From contig CAWCOH010000001.1 in the NCBI GenBank assembly GCA_963797115.1, positions 1,116,001 to 1,180,000 of the forward strand: a stretch of 64,000 nt of DNA, given 5' to 3'. Below, piece by piece: positions 15,964-25,140 of this stretch (its first letter is position 1; the number at the start of each line of letters is the position of its first letter). The notes under the pieces are model-generated. The model saw nothing but the letters and a program-made list of their open reading frames with translations. It did no database searches and was not told the DNA's origin. The position numbers were made by a program, and so were the translations under genes. The stretch comes from AP-15 sp963797115. Lineage in GTDB: Bacteria; Pseudomonadota; Alphaproteobacteria; ATCC43930; CGMCC-115725.

Positions 15964-16764
15964 ATGAATGTAATGGATACGATCGAAGCAATGGTCGCGG
16001 AGCGGCCGAGAGCTATGGATCCGGAGGAATGGAAGGTCCGGGTCGACCTCGCCGCCTGCTATCGCCTGATCGCCCATTTCGGTTGGGATGATCTGGTCCT
16101 GACGCACAATTCGGCGCGGGTACCGGGCACGACCGACCAGATGCTGATCAACCCGTCCGGGTTGATGTTCGACGAGATCACCGCCTCGAACCTCTTGAAG
16201 GTCGACATCAACGACGGCCATCTGATCGAGCCCTCGGAATACGAGCCGATCAATGCCGGTGTCGTTATCCATGGCGCGATCTATCTCGGCCGGCCCGACG
16301 TGCAATGCGTTGTCCACACTCACACCGAGGCCGACATTGCGGTCGGCGCGCTCGAAGAGGGGTTGTTGCCGCTAAGCCAGTGGGCGATGCGCTTCTACAA
16401 CCGGCTCGGCTATCACGATTACGAGGGCGTTTCGCTCGACATAGACGAGCGCGAGCGGCTGCAACACAGCATCGCCCAACATCCGGTGCTGGTGTTGCGC
16501 AACCACGGTCTGTTGGCGACCGGGCGCAACGTCGCCGAGGCGTTTTCGCTGACCTATCATTTCGAGCGCTCGGCCACGGCGCAGTTGAAGATCCAGGCGG
16601 CGGTTGCCGCCGGCGCCAAGATGGTGATCCCGTCGCCCGAGACCTGCGAGAAGCAGGCGGCCCAGTTCGCCCTTTCCGGCAATGCGCCGCGGCTCGGCGG
16701 CCAGCGTGAATGGCCGGCCCTGCTGCGGCTGTGCGACCGGCTGGATCCCAGCTACCGGAACTGA
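15964..16764 (+). CDS. Class II aldolase/adducin family protein
   Basis: The 266-residue protein shows the fold of fuculose-phosphate aldolases: LIAHFGWDDLVLTHNSARVP, an INPSGLMFDEITASNLLKVD phosphate/oxyanion strand, zinc His residues in QCVVHTHTEADIAVG (two) and a third in VLRNHGLLATGRNVAEAF. It could cut or decarboxylate a hydroxy-keto compound. It is the third gene of the thiolase operon (13-base gap), which suggests a retro-aldol step in the same pathway. Confidence 0.88.
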   Translation: MNVMDTIEAMVAERPRAMDPEEWKVRVDLAACYRLIAHFGWDDLVLTHNSARVPGTTDQMLINPSGLMFDEITASNLLKVDINDGHLIEPSEYEPINAGVVIHGAIYLGRPDVQCVVHTHTEADIAVGALEEGLLPLSQWAMRFYNRLGYHDYEGVSLDIDERERLQHSIAQHPVLVLRNHGLLATGRNVAEAFSLTYHFERSATAQLKIQAAVAAGAKMVIPSPETCEKQAAQFALSGNAPRLGGQREWPALLRLCDRLDPSYRN

Positions 16765-16785
16765 GTCATCGGCTGATCGCGTCCC

Positions 16786-17085
16786 TCAGCGGGGCCAGCA
16801 GGACTGGCGTGCGGCCCCGATCTCGCGCAACTGCTGCTCGAGCTGTGCCCTCTCCGGGCTGGGCGGCGTAAACTGCAGCCTGCCGAATATGTCCTGCTCG
16901 GCCTGCGCGAGTTGCTGACATTGCACCCAGCGCGGCTCGGCATAACCCGGAGGCGGCGGGTATCCCGGGGGCGAATACCCGGGCCCCGGAGGTGGCCCGG
17001 GATCGGGGCCCGGCGGCCCCTGAGCGCGAGCCGACCATGACAGGTTCATCAGCGCGGCCACTGTGAGCATCAAGGCGATCTTCAA
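16786..17085 (-). CDS. Small secreted Pro-rich protein
   Basis: A 99-residue protein with a signal peptide (MKIALMLTVAALMNLSWSARA), a Pro/Gly-rich linker (about 23-50) and a C-terminal helical part with two Cys (WVQCQQLAQAEQDIFGRLQF and ARQSCWPR) that may pair. It resembles small periplasmic proteins of unknown role common in alphaproteobacteria. Convergent with the aldolase gene, only 21 bases apart. Confidence 0.65.
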   Translation of the reverse strand: MKIALMLTVAALMNLSWSARAQGPPGPDPGPPPGPGYSPPGYPPPPGYAEPRWVQCQQLAQAEQDIFGRLQFTPPSPERAQLEQQLREIGAARQSCWPR

Positions 17086-17231
17086 TTTTGGCCTCCGCGA
17101 CTTGGTTCGAATAGACGTCCCAATAAACGATCAACCAGCGTCGCTAAGTCCCCTGCACCGGACCGACACTTGACCTCGATGCCCTCACTCCCTCTGATGC
17201 ATCTCCAGTCGAGAGTGAGGAAGCAACTGTC

Positions 17232-19205
17232 ATGGCTGAGCTGCGGATTGCCCCTTATGGGTCATGGGCGTCGCCGATCACATCTGATCTGATCGTAGCT
17301 TCGTCGATTGGTCTCGGCGATATCCTGGCCGACAGCGGCGACATCTACTGGATCGAGAGTCGGCCGCAGGAGCAGGGAAGATCGGTCATCGTGCGCTGCT
17401 CGCAGGATGGCGGTCAGGCCGATGTTACGCCGCCGCTGCCGGCGAGCGGCCAGAGCACTTTCAACGTTCGTACCAGGGTCCACGAATATGGCGGTGGGGC
17501 TTATCTGGTCAGCGGCGGGGTCATCTATTTCTGCAACGACGCCGACCAGCGGCTCTATCGGCAGGAGCGCGGAGCATCGCCGGTCCCGATAACCGAAGCC
17601 CCGAGCAAGCCAAGAGGCATGCGTTACGCCGACGGCCTCATCGACGTGGCGCGCAGACGGATGATCTGGGTCCGTGAGGACCACGCGACGGGTGCGGCTG
17701 AACCGGTCAATACCCTCGTCGACGTCGCGCTCGATAGCACGCGGCCGCAGCGCGTGCTGGTCTCGGGCAGCGACTTCTATGCCGCCCCACGCCTTAGTCC
17801 CGATGGTGGTAGGCTCGCCTGGCTCGAATGGTCTCATCCGAACATGCCTTGGGACGCCACGGAGCTATGGGTCGGAAGCTTCGCCGCGGACGGGGCGATT
17901 GCCGACAAGCGCAAAGTGGCCGGCGGCGATGCAGAATCGATCTTTCAGCCGGAGTGGTCACCCGACGGTGTCCTCTATTTCATGTCCGACCGCAGCAGTT
18001 GGTGGAATCTTTACCGCCTTGCCGGCGACCCACTAAGTGGGGACCTGGAGGCCGAGGCGGTCTACCCCCTGGCGGCAGAGTTCGGCTCGGCGCAATGGGG
18101 CTTTCGTCCGTCGCGCTACGCCTTCGTGTCGCCGCGGCGGCTGATCTGCAGCTATTCGCGCGACGGCGCGGCCTCGTTGGCGGCGGTCGATCTAGACACC
18201 CTCGCAGTGACGCCCCTCACCACCAAGTTCACCGAAGTAGGCTCGCTGCGGGCCGATAACGGCCATGTCTATTTTGTCGGCGCCTCGCCGAGACATTTCT
18301 CGGCGATCGTCAAACTGGCCCTTGGATCGGGTCAAGAAACCATTCTGAAGATTTCCAACACCGAAGATATTGGTGCTTACGAAGCCTACCTCTCGGTGCC
18401 GCAGTCGATCGAATTTCCGACCGAGGGCGGGCTGACCGCCTTCGGTCTGTTCTACCCTCCCGTCAATCATGAGTTCGCCGCCCCGGCGGGCGAGCTGCCG
18501 CCGTTGATTGTCCGCGCTCATGGCGGGCCGACTGGCGCGTTTTCGTCCGCACTCGACTGGGGCGTACAATACTGGACGAGCCGCGGATTTGCCATTCTGA
18601 ATGTGAATTACGGCGGCAGCACCGGGTATGGGCGCCCCTATCGCGAGCGGCTCCGCGGCCAATGGGGCATCGTCGATGTAGCGGATTGCATCAATGGTGC
18701 CAAACACTTGGCCGCAAGCGGACAAGCGGACGGAAGGCGTATGGCGATCCGTGGCGGCAGTGCAGGCGGCTATACGACCCTATGCGCGCTGACCTTCCAC
18801 AACGTGTTCGCGACGGGTGCCAGCTACTACGGCATCAGCGATCTCGAGGCGCTGGCCAAGGACACCCACAAATTCGAGTCGCGTTATCTCGACCGGCTGA
18901 TCGGCCCCTATCCGGCGCGCCGTGATCTCTATCATGATCGATCGCCCGTGCATTTTGCCGATCGCCTGTCGGTGCCAATTGCCTTTTTCCAGGGTGCGGA
19001 AGACGCGGTCGTCCTGCCCAATCAAGCCGAAGCGATGGTGGAGGCCCTGAAGTCCAAGGGTCTGCCGTGCCAGTATCTGCTGTTCGATGGCGAGCAGCAC
19101 GGCTTCCGTCGGGCGCAGACCATCAAGCGTACTCTCGACGCCGAGTTGTACTTCTATTCGATCTTCCTGACGGGAGCGAAGCTCTGCTTTTCGATCGAAT
19201 CATGA
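17232..19205 (+). CDS. S9 family prolyl-oligopeptidase-type peptidase
   Basis: The 657-residue protein has an N-terminal beta-propeller with repeated WSPDG and LSPDGGRLAW motifs (about 1-390) and a C-terminal alpha/beta-hydrolase domain. Catalytic residues are Ser about 508 in RGGSAGGYTT, Asp about 591 in GAEDAVVLPNQ and His about 623 in GEQHGFR; the HGGPTG oxyanion loop is near 435. It should release short peptides, probably as an acylaminoacyl- or dipeptidyl-peptidase. No signal peptide is visible, so it is likely cytoplasmic. It is a single gene. Confidence 0.92.
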   Translation: MAELRIAPYGSWASPITSDLIVASSIGLGDILADSGDIYWIESRPQEQGRSVIVRCSQDGGQADVTPPLPASGQSTFNVRTRVHEYGGGAYLVSGGVIYFCNDADQRLYRQERGASPVPITEAPSKPRGMRYADGLIDVARRRMIWVREDHATGAAEPVNTLVDVALDSTRPQRVLVSGSDFYAAPRLSPDGGRLAWLEWSHPNMPWDATELWVGSFAADGAIADKRKVAGGDAESIFQPEWSPDGVLYFMSDRSSWWNLYRLAGDPLSGDLEAEAVYPLAAEFGSAQWGFRPSRYAFVSPRRLICSYSRDGAASLAAVDLDTLAVTPLTTKFTEVGSLRADNGHVYFVGASPRHFSAIVKLALGSGQETILKISNTEDIGAYEAYLSVPQSIEFPTEGGLTAFGLFYPPVNHEFAAPAGELPPLIVRAHGGPTGAFSSALDWGVQYWTSRGFAILNVNYGGSTGYGRPYRERLRGQWGIVDVADCINGAKHLAASGQADGRRMAIRGGSAGGYTTLCALTFHNVFATGASYYGISDLEALAKDTHKFESRYLDRLIGPYPARRDLYHDRSPVHFADRLSVPIAFFQGAEDAVVLPNQAEAMVEALKSKGLPCQYLLFDGEQHGFRRAQTIKRTLDAELYFYSIFLTGAKLCFSIES

Positions 19206-19251
19206 ACACGGCGCTCGACCGGACCCGTCTGTCCCCTCGAGGGGGAGAAAC

Positions 19252-19584
19252 CTATGCTCGTACGGTGACGCCCTTCTCTTCGAGGACCTGCTGTAATTCG
19301 CCGGTCTCGTACATCTCACGGATGATGTCGCAGCCGCCGACGAACTCGCCCTTGACGTAAAGCTGCGGGATCGTCGGCCAGTTCGAAAATTCCTTGATCC
19401 CCTGGCGGATTCCGGGATCTGCGAGAACGTCGACACCCTTGAACTTGACCCCGAGGTGACTAAGGATCTGCACCACGGCGGCCGAAAAACCGCACTGCGG
19501 AAAGACCGGGGAGCCTTTCATATAGAGCACGACAGGGTTGTCGGCGACGTCTTGGCGGATGCGTTCCTGTACCGTGATGTCCAT
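19252..19584 (-). CDS. grxD: Monothiol glutaredoxin, Grx4 type
   Basis: The 110-residue protein has the CGFS active site (Cys 31 in PVFPQCGFSAAVVQIL), the cis-Pro region WPTIPQLYVKGEFVGGCDII and full family length. Grx4 proteins bind a [2Fe-2S] cluster with glutathione and deliver it, often with BolA. The ATG chosen (19582-19584) begins MDITVQERI and matches the family N-terminus; longer frames upstream are not conserved. bolA lies directly upstream, as is usual in alphaproteobacteria. Confidence 0.95.
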   Translation of the reverse strand: MDITVQERIRQDVADNPVVLYMKGSPVFPQCGFSAAVVQILSHLGVKFKGVDVLADPGIRQGIKEFSNWPTIPQLYVKGEFVGGCDIIREMYETGELQQVLEEKGVTVRA

Positions 19585-19621
19585 GTTGATCCTCGGTTGT
19601 AGCTGATCGCGGTTGCTTGCT

Positions 19622-19858
19622 TCAGTCCTCAGGTGCGCCGGTCTGCAGGGCGAGCGCGTGCAATTCATTGCCCATGCGGCCGCGCAGAGCCTGATACACC
19701 ATCTGGTGCTGCTGGACCCGGGTCTTCCCGCGGAAGGCGCCGGATATAACGTGGGCTGCGTAGTGATCGCCGTCGCCGCGCAGATCCTCGATCGTCACTT
19801 GCGCGTCGGGCAGCCCTTCCTTGATCAGCCGCTCGATCATCGCCGCGTCCATCGCCAT
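19622..19858 (-). CDS. bolA: BolA family protein
   Basis: A 78-residue protein with the BolA fold: MIERLIKEGLPDAQVTIEDL, the GDGDHYAAHVISGAFRGKTR strand-loop with a conserved His, and QHQMVYQALRGRM with a second His and the C-terminal helix. It forms a cluster-bridged complex with the monothiol glutaredoxin encoded 37 bases downstream and takes part in iron-sulfur handling. It sits 16 bases after purL in the same direction. Confidence 0.95.
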   Translation of the reverse strand: MAMDAAMIERLIKEGLPDAQVTIEDLRGDGDHYAAHVISGAFRGKTRVQQHQMVYQALRGRMGNELHALALQTGAPED

Positions 19859-19874
19859 CGCCCGACTCCCTCGC

Positions 19875-22070
19875 TCACGCCTGCGCCATAAAGCCCGGCA
19901 GCCAAGCCTCGTATGTCGCCTTCAGAACGTCAACCGATATGGCACCGGCGCCTGAAAGTGTCAACGCGGCTCCCCCGACCGTGCCGATCACGCGAATGGG
20001 GACACCGGCAGCGCCGGCGGCCTGGATCAGCGTCCTGGGATCCGCCGTTTCGACAAGATAGCGGCCCTGGTCCTCGCCGAAGAGGAAGGCGTTGCGCGGC
20101 AGCCCTGCGGGGAGCGGGTCGAGAGCAACCCCACGGCTACCCGCCATCGCCATCTCGGCAAGCCCGGCGAGCAGCCCTCCGTCGGACAGGTCGTGGCAGG
20201 CAGCGATCTGTCCGGCGTGGATCTGGGAGCGCGCGAAATCACCGTTGCGCCGTTCGGCCGCAAGGTCGACCGCGGGCGGTGCGCCGGCATCGCTGCCCTC
20301 GATCTCGCGCAGATAGAGCGAGCAGCCGAGATGGCCGTGGGTCTCGCCGATCATGATTAGCGCGTCGCCGTCGCGCTTAAGAGCGAGGTCTATTGCAGCC
20401 TTGGCATCGGCGAGCAGACCGACGCCGCCGATGACCGGCGTCGGCAGGATCGCGTTGCCATTGGTTTCGTTGTAGAGCGACACATTTCCCGAGACGACCG
20501 GGTAGTCGAGCGCGAGACAGGCCTCTCTGACGCCCTCGATGACGCCGACGAACTCGCCCATGATCTCCGGCCGCTCGGGGTTGCCGAAATTCATATTGTC
20601 TGTCAGCGCCAACGGTTCGGCGCCGACCGCGGTCAGATTGCGCCAACTCTCGGCGACGGCCTGTGCTCCGCCCCGTACGGGGTCAGCCCGGCAGTAGCGC
20701 GGCGCGCAATCGGTCACTAGCGCCAGAGCTTTGTCGCCAGGTCCGACCCGCACCACGGCGGCGTCGCCGCCCGGGCGTTTGACGGTATTGCCCATAACGA
20801 GGTGATCGTACTGTTCCCAGATCCAGCGCTTGGAGGCAAGCGTGGGCGAACCGAGAAGGCGTTGCAGGCAGTCGAGCGGATCGCGGTCAGGAAGCGATGT
20901 CGGGTCGATCTCCGGCTCGGGGTCGCGGCGCCGCCACGGCCGCTGATAGACCGGCGCTCTGGTCACCAACGGCTCGACCGGAATGTCGGCAGCGATTCCG
21001 TCGCTGTTACGCAAAACGAGCCGCCGGGTCTCGGTGACCCGGCCGATCAGGGCGAAATCGAGCTCCCATTTGGCGAAGATGCGGCCCGCCTCCGCCTCGC
21101 TGCCCGGCCGCAGGATCATCAGCATTCGCTCCTGGCTCTCGCTCAGCATGATTTCGTAGGCGTTCATCCCGGCCTCGCGCTGCGGCACTCGGTCGAGATC
21201 GAGCTCGATGCCGAGCCCGCCTTTGCCGGCCATCTCGACGGCGGAAGACGTCAAGCCGGCGGCACCCATGTCCTGGATCGCAACGATCGCGTCGCCTTGC
21301 ATCAATTCGAGACAGGCTTCGATCAGCAATTTCTCGGTGAACGGGTCACCGACCTGCACGGTCGGCCGCTTTTCCGCGGCATCCGTACTGAACTCGGCCG
21401 AGGCCATTGTCGCACCGTGGATGCCGTCGCGCCCGGTCTTGGACCCGACATAAATGACCGGGTTACCCGGCCCGGCGGCGGCCGAATAAAAGATCCGGTC
21501 GGCGCGAGCGAGCCCGACGCACATCGCATTGACCAGGATGTTGCCGTCGTAGGAAGGGTGGAACTCGCATTCGCCGCCCACCGTCGGCACGCCGACGCAA
21601 TTGCCGTAGCCGCCGATGCCGGAGACAACGCGCGCTACGAGATGGCGGGTTCTGGGCTCGTCCGGGCTGCCAAAGCGCAGCGAATCGAGGATGGCGATCG
21701 GCCGCGCCCCCATCGTGAAGACGTCCCGCAGGATGCCGCCGACCCCGGTCGCCGCACCTTGATATGGCTCGATGAAGGACGGGTGATTGTGGCTCTCGAT
21801 CTTGAACACCACAGCGTCGCCGTCGCCGATGTCGACTACGCCGGCATTCTCCCCCGGCCCGCAGATCACGCGCGGTCCCGTGGTCGGCAACGTCTTGAGC
21901 CAGATCTTCGACGACTTGTACGAGCAATGCTCGCTCCACATTGCCGCAAAAATACCGAGCTCCGTCAGGTTGGGCGTCCGTTCGAGAATCGCAATCGCGC
22001 GCTCGAACTCGTCCTCGGTCAGACCGTGCTCGGCCGCGAGGGCAGCGGTGGCGTTGCTCCCGCCATTCAC
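19875..22070 (-). CDS. purL: Phosphoribosylformylglycinamidine synthase subunit PurL
   Basis: The 731-residue small-type PurL catalyses the ATP-dependent FGAR to FGAM step of purine synthesis, with PurQ giving ammonia. The N-terminal signature FAAMWSEHCSYKSSKIWL and the VFKIESHNHPSFIEPYQGAA metal/ATP region are intact. The start is GTG 22068-22070 (VNGGSNATAALAAEHGL), whose GTGA overlaps the purQ stop; the frame stays open 74 codons upstream but that part is the purQ gene in another frame. purS is not in this window. Confidence 0.96.
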   Translation of the reverse strand: MNGGSNATAALAAEHGLTEDEFERAIAILERTPNLTELGIFAAMWSEHCSYKSSKIWLKTLPTTGPRVICGPGENAGVVDIGDGDAVVFKIESHNHPSFIEPYQGAATGVGGILRDVFTMGARPIAILDSLRFGSPDEPRTRHLVARVVSGIGGYGNCVGVPTVGGECEFHPSYDGNILVNAMCVGLARADRIFYSAAAGPGNPVIYVGSKTGRDGIHGATMASAEFSTDAAEKRPTVQVGDPFTEKLLIEACLELMQGDAIVAIQDMGAAGLTSSAVEMAGKGGLGIELDLDRVPQREAGMNAYEIMLSESQERMLMILRPGSEAEAGRIFAKWELDFALIGRVTETRRLVLRNSDGIAADIPVEPLVTRAPVYQRPWRRRDPEPEIDPTSLPDRDPLDCLQRLLGSPTLASKRWIWEQYDHLVMGNTVKRPGGDAAVVRVGPGDKALALVTDCAPRYCRADPVRGGAQAVAESWRNLTAVGAEPLALTDNMNFGNPERPEIMGEFVGVIEGVREACLALDYPVVSGNVSLYNETNGNAILPTPVIGGVGLLADAKAAIDLALKRDGDALIMIGETHGHLGCSLYLREIEGSDAGAPPAVDLAAERRNGDFARSQIHAGQIAACHDLSDGGLLAGLAEMAMAGSRGVALDPLPAGLPRNAFLFGEDQGRYLVETADPRTLIQAAGAAGVPIRVIGTVGGAALTLSGAGAISVDVLKATYEAWLPGFMAQA

Positions 22071-22756
22071 TGCAATGCACCCACCAAGCCGGCGAAGAAC
22101 GCCCTGCCGTCGGTGCTGCCCAGTAGCGCATCGGTGGCATTCTCCGGATGCGGCATCAGGCCGAGCATCGTGCGGCTGTCGCTGAAGATGCCGGCGATCG
22201 AGCGCGCCGAACCGTTGAAATTTTGCACCTCGGAAAGCCCCCCATCCGGCCCGCAATAGCGGAAGGCGACGAGTTCCCGATCCTCGAGCCAATCGAGCGT
22301 ATCGGGGTCAGCGGTGTAGCTGCCGTCATGATGCGCCACCGGGACTTGGATCGTCTGGCCTGCCTCGTAGCCGCAGGTAAAGATCGTCTGATTGTTCTCG
22401 ACGCGCAGGTGAACGTCGCGGCAGGTAAAGCGCAGCGAGCGGTTCGGCAGTAGGGCGCCGGGCAGCATCCCAGTCTCGGTCAGGATCTGAAAGCCATTGC
22501 AGATGCCGAGGACGGGAGTGCCTTTCCGCGCCCGTTCGCGCACCTCGCGCATGATCGGCGAATGCGCCGCCATCGCCCCGCAGCGCAGGTAGTCGCCATA
22601 GGCAAAGCCGCCGGGGAGCACGATCAGATCGGCCTCCGGCATCGCCGCGTCGCGGTGCCAAACGCGGATCGGCTGATGTCCGGTGACGAGCGCGAGCGCA
22701 GCACAGAGATCGCGCTCGCGGTTCGAGCCCGGAAAAATGACAACAACGGCTTTCAC
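22067..22756 (-). CDS. purQ: Phosphoribosylformylglycinamidine synthase glutaminase subunit PurQ
   Basis: The 229-residue class I glutamine amidotransferase has the nucleophile Cys 86 in VLGICNGFQIL, the His-Pro-Glu part of the triad in GLMPHPENATDALLG near the C-terminus and the N-terminal VVVIFPGSNRERD. It supplies ammonia to PurL, encoded immediately downstream with a 4-base overlap. Upstream is a 628-base noncoding gap. Confidence 0.96.
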   Translation of the reverse strand: MKAVVVIFPGSNRERDLCAALALVTGHQPIRVWHRDAAMPEADLIVLPGGFAYGDYLRCGAMAAHSPIMREVRERARKGTPVLGICNGFQILTETGMLPGALLPNRSLRFTCRDVHLRVENNQTIFTCGYEAGQTIQVPVAHHDGSYTADPDTLDWLEDRELVAFRYCGPDGGLSEVQNFNGSARSIAGIFSDSRTMLGLMPHPENATDALLGSTDGRAFFAGLVGALQ

Positions 22757-22914
22757 GTAGGGACCTGCACAGCGATGCCGGTCAAATATTCCGAGGCTAG
22801 CGGTCGGTCAAGGCAATGAACCATAGGGTTCGGTCGATGCGTACTGAACCGCCGCCCTGGGCTGTCGCCATCTGCAATACCTAGTTGTATTTGCCATTGC
22901 CGGGTCCCGCTATG

Positions 22915-22953
22915 TGCAGCAAATCTACAGCAAAATTTCTTCTTCAGGTTGTA
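22915..22953. repeat. Intergenic 39-base motif, copy B
   Basis: Same organisation as 5255-5293: TGCAGC-AAA-TC-TACAGC-AAA, a pyrimidine tract and AGGTTGTA. About 159 bases upstream of the purQ start. A TGTCGCCATCTGCA 14-mer at 22863 is also shared with the flank of copy A. Confidence 0.6.
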
Positions 22954-23015
22954 GCACCGGTCCGGGTGGACGGCCTTTTTCGAACGGCCGCCCCATTGCC
23001 GGTCCCACAGTTTGG

Positions 23016-23031
23016 CATACTCTACAGTATG
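23016..23031. promoter_or_regulatory. Operator-like inverted repeat upstream of the chromate transporter
   Basis: CATACT and AGTATG are exact inverted repeats around a 4-base spacer. They are embedded between two direct TTTGGCA copies. It lies in the purQ to chromate-transporter gap. The gap 22757-23384 otherwise holds motif B and a short hydrophobic frame (23179-23271, ending VVLLVGCLGLLIENV) that may be a gene remnant. Confidence 0.4.
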
Positions 23032-23384
23032 AATTTGGCAATTTAGAGATCGAGATTACCGTAATGCATGCGGCTCACGGCGGCGATCGCCGAGATAACT
23101 GCAACGTAGGTCCAGGCACTCCTGACGTTTCCTCGGGAAAGGGTTTGATGTTGACTTTGTCCATGGCAGCGCCGCGCAGTGGCCTTCATCAAGCTCGCCG
23201 GTATCGATCCGCTCGGCGCCGGCGTCGTTCTGCTCGTCGGTTGCCTTGGTCTGCTGATCGAGAACGTGTAACGATCGGCCCGGCCGGAAGGAAAACCATA
23301 GAAGGCGCGACGGGGCATGGAAGCTCTCGAGCTCATCTGCCACGCGCACGCGGTCTGAACAGACCCGCAATACAGAGGTGAAGA

Positions 23385-23957
23385 ATGCTCCCGATCGCTG
23401 AAGCGAGCAGCCCCGGCGAACGGGTCACGCTTGGAGCGCTTTTTTTCGGTTTCCTCAAGGTCTCGCTTTTGGGGTTCGGTGGCGGATTGGTCTGGGCGCG
23501 CCGCATTGTCGTCGATCAGAAGCGATGGATGGACGACCAGGATTTCGCCGAAATCTTGACCCTTTGCCAGCTTATGCCCGGTCCGAACATCGTCGGCATC
23601 ACCACCTGTGTCGGATCGAGACTGCGTGGGCCGCTCGGAGCTGTCAGCGCCGTCGCGGGTTTCATCCTGCTGCCGTGGACGGTCGGTTTGTCGCTCGGCG
23701 GCCTGCTGCTGCATTACGCTCACCTCCCGGTTTTACAAAACATCCTCGGCGGGCTTTCCGCCGCGGCAGCAGGCTTGATGATTGCGACCGGGATCCGGCT
23801 CTTAATGCCGCATCGCGCTCGTCGGGCGGCGTTGCTCTTTGCCGCTCTTGCTTTCGGTGGCATGGCGCTCATCAAGCTGCCGCTGCTCGTCGTTCTGCTC
23901 GGCTTGGCGCCGGTCAGCGTTGCCGTCGCCGGTATCGCCAACGCGAGAGCCGCATGA
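23385..23957 (+). CDS. Short-chain chromate transporter, first half
   Basis: A 190-residue CHR-domain membrane protein with about six hydrophobic helices. Its motifs are FFGFLKVSLLGFGGGLVWA and CQLMPGPNIVGITTCVG, the PGP signature of the ChrA family. Short CHR proteins are encoded as tandem pairs that together equal one long ChrA and export chromate (or a similar anion) by proton antiport. The stop overlaps the next start (ATGA). Confidence 0.9.
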   Translation: MLPIAEASSPGERVTLGALFFGFLKVSLLGFGGGLVWARRIVVDQKRWMDDQDFAEILTLCQLMPGPNIVGITTCVGSRLRGPLGAVSAVAGFILLPWTVGLSLGGLLLHYAHLPVLQNILGGLSAAAAGLMIATGIRLLMPHRARRAALLFAALAFGGMALIKLPLLVVLLGLAPVSVAVAGIANARAA

Positions 23958-24484
23958 ACGGCCCGTCCGCATCTCTCACATTGGCCGCGCATCTTGCACT
24001 ACTATCATCGATCAGCTTTGGCGGGTTCCCCACAGTCCTCCCCGATGTGCACAACTTCGTTAGCGCCAATGGCTGGCTAAGCGACCGGGAGTTCGCCAAT
24101 ATTTTTGCGGTCTCGCAGGTCGTGCCGGGCCCCAACATGATCCTGATGATGAGTTTTGTCGGGTTGAAGGTGGGCGGCATACCGGGGGCGATCGCCAGTG
24201 CGCTCGCGACCTTCGGCCCGCCATGTTTGATGTACTACACCGCGCACCGTCTCTGGGACCGGTTCCGCGAGTTGCCGTGGCCGCAGATCCTGCGCCGCGG
24301 TCTTGCCCCGTTGACGATCGGGCTCGTCATCGCCGGCGGCTATGTCATGGCGCGAGCTGCGGATACCGGGTGGCAGAGCGGGTTGGTTACGGCAGCCGCG
24401 GTGGGGCTGCTGCTCGCCACCCGGCTGAGCCCGCTATGGATCCTGATCGCGGGCGGCGCACTGGGCGGCCTGGGCCTCCTGTAA
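23954..24484 (+). CDS. Short-chain chromate transporter, second half
   Basis: A 176-residue CHR-domain protein with the matching FGGFPTVLPDVHNFV and VSQVVPGPNMILMMSFVG motifs and five or six helices. ATG 23954 overlaps the stop of the upstream half by four bases, indicating co-translation of the two halves as a heterodimer. No ChrB regulator gene is next to it. Confidence 0.9.
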   Translation: MNGPSASLTLAAHLALLSSISFGGFPTVLPDVHNFVSANGWLSDREFANIFAVSQVVPGPNMILMMSFVGLKVGGIPGAIASALATFGPPCLMYYTAHRLWDRFRELPWPQILRRGLAPLTIGLVIAGGYVMARAADTGWQSGLVTAAAVGLLLATRLSPLWILIAGGALGGLGLL

Positions 24485-24496
24485 TCTTTCGCACGC

Positions 24497-24600
24497 GTCA
24501 GTCGAGGGGAGTGATCGCGATCGTCTCGAAATAAGTCACGCTGTCGGCCTTGGTCCAACGCGCGCCTGCCTCTCCGTCTACACGAGTGAAATAGATCTTG
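24497..24600 (-). pseudogene. Gene remnant (C-terminal 34 codons)
   Basis: The minus strand encodes NKIYFTRVDGEAGARWTKAD followed by SVTYFETIAITPLD and a stop. The residue use is protein-like but there is no start and nothing recognisable upstream, so it looks like the 3' end of a lost gene. Family unknown. Confidence 0.35.
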
Positions 24601-24639
24601 TTAGGTGGGTGCCTCGTTCACCCCGGCAGCGCCCACGGT

Positions 24640-24671
24640 CCAATCCACCCCGGGGCCAATCCACGCCGGGG
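24640..24671. repeat. Tandem 16-base repeat
   Basis: CCAATCCACCCCGGGG is followed directly by CCAATCCACGCCGGGG (one mismatch), just downstream of the glyoxalase gene. Two units only; probably slippage. Confidence 0.5.
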
Positions 24672-24680
24672 CGTCACGCT

Positions 24681-25100
24681 CTACCATGAGCCGGTGTTGG
24701 CCATGCTGGTCCAGGGTTCGGTAGGCGGCAGCGCGTCGCCGGCCTGAAGTATCTCGATGGAGATGTTGTCCGGCGTGCGGACAAAGGCCATGCGGCCGTC
24801 GCGCGGCGGGCGGTTGATCGTTACTCCATGGGCGATAAGGGCGTTGCAGGTGTCGTAGATGTTGTCCACGGCGTAGGCGAGATGTCCGAAATTGCGGCCG
24901 CCGGTGTAGGGCTCGGGATCCCAATTGTAGGTGAGCTCCACGGCAGCAGTCTCGTCGCCGGGGGCGGCGAGGAACACGTTGGTGTAGCGGCCTTTCTCGT
25001 CCGGACGGCGGCGGATCTCGCGCAGGCCGAGCACCTCGAAGAAGGCGATCGTGTCCTCCAGCGAACTAACGCGGATCATAGTGTGCAAATATTTAGTCAT
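24681..25100 (-). CDS. VOC family protein, lactoylglutathione-lyase-like
   Basis: The 139-residue protein has two beta-alpha-beta-beta-beta units. It follows glyoxalase I closely: YLHTMIRVSSLEDTIAFFE (metal His), AAVELTYNWDPEPY (metal Glu in VELTYNW), GRNFGHLAYAVDNI (His) and DNISIEILQAG (Glu). All four metal ligands are present, so activity on a glutathione hemithioacetal is plausible. The C-terminus is longer than in GloA (LPPTEPWTSMANTGSW). Single gene on the minus strand. Confidence 0.85.
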   Translation of the reverse strand: MTKYLHTMIRVSSLEDTIAFFEVLGLREIRRRPDEKGRYTNVFLAAPGDETAAVELTYNWDPEPYTGGRNFGHLAYAVDNIYDTCNALIAHGVTINRPPRDGRMAFVRTPDNISIEILQAGDALPPTEPWTSMANTGSW

Positions 25101-25140
25101 TTGGTGTCCTCCGGTCAGCGTGTTCGAGAACTTCCTTCGG

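Noticed and set aside
17101..17125. GGTTCGAATAG resembling a tRNA T-loop
   Set aside because: No acceptor or anticodon stems can be formed around it.
20802..22259. 485-codon plus-strand frame
   Set aside because: It is antisense to purL and purQ, both unmistakable; composition is Arg/Gly-rich and without motifs.
24640..24671. Possible CRISPR or longer tandem array
   Set aside because: Only two 16-base units in direct contact with no spacers.
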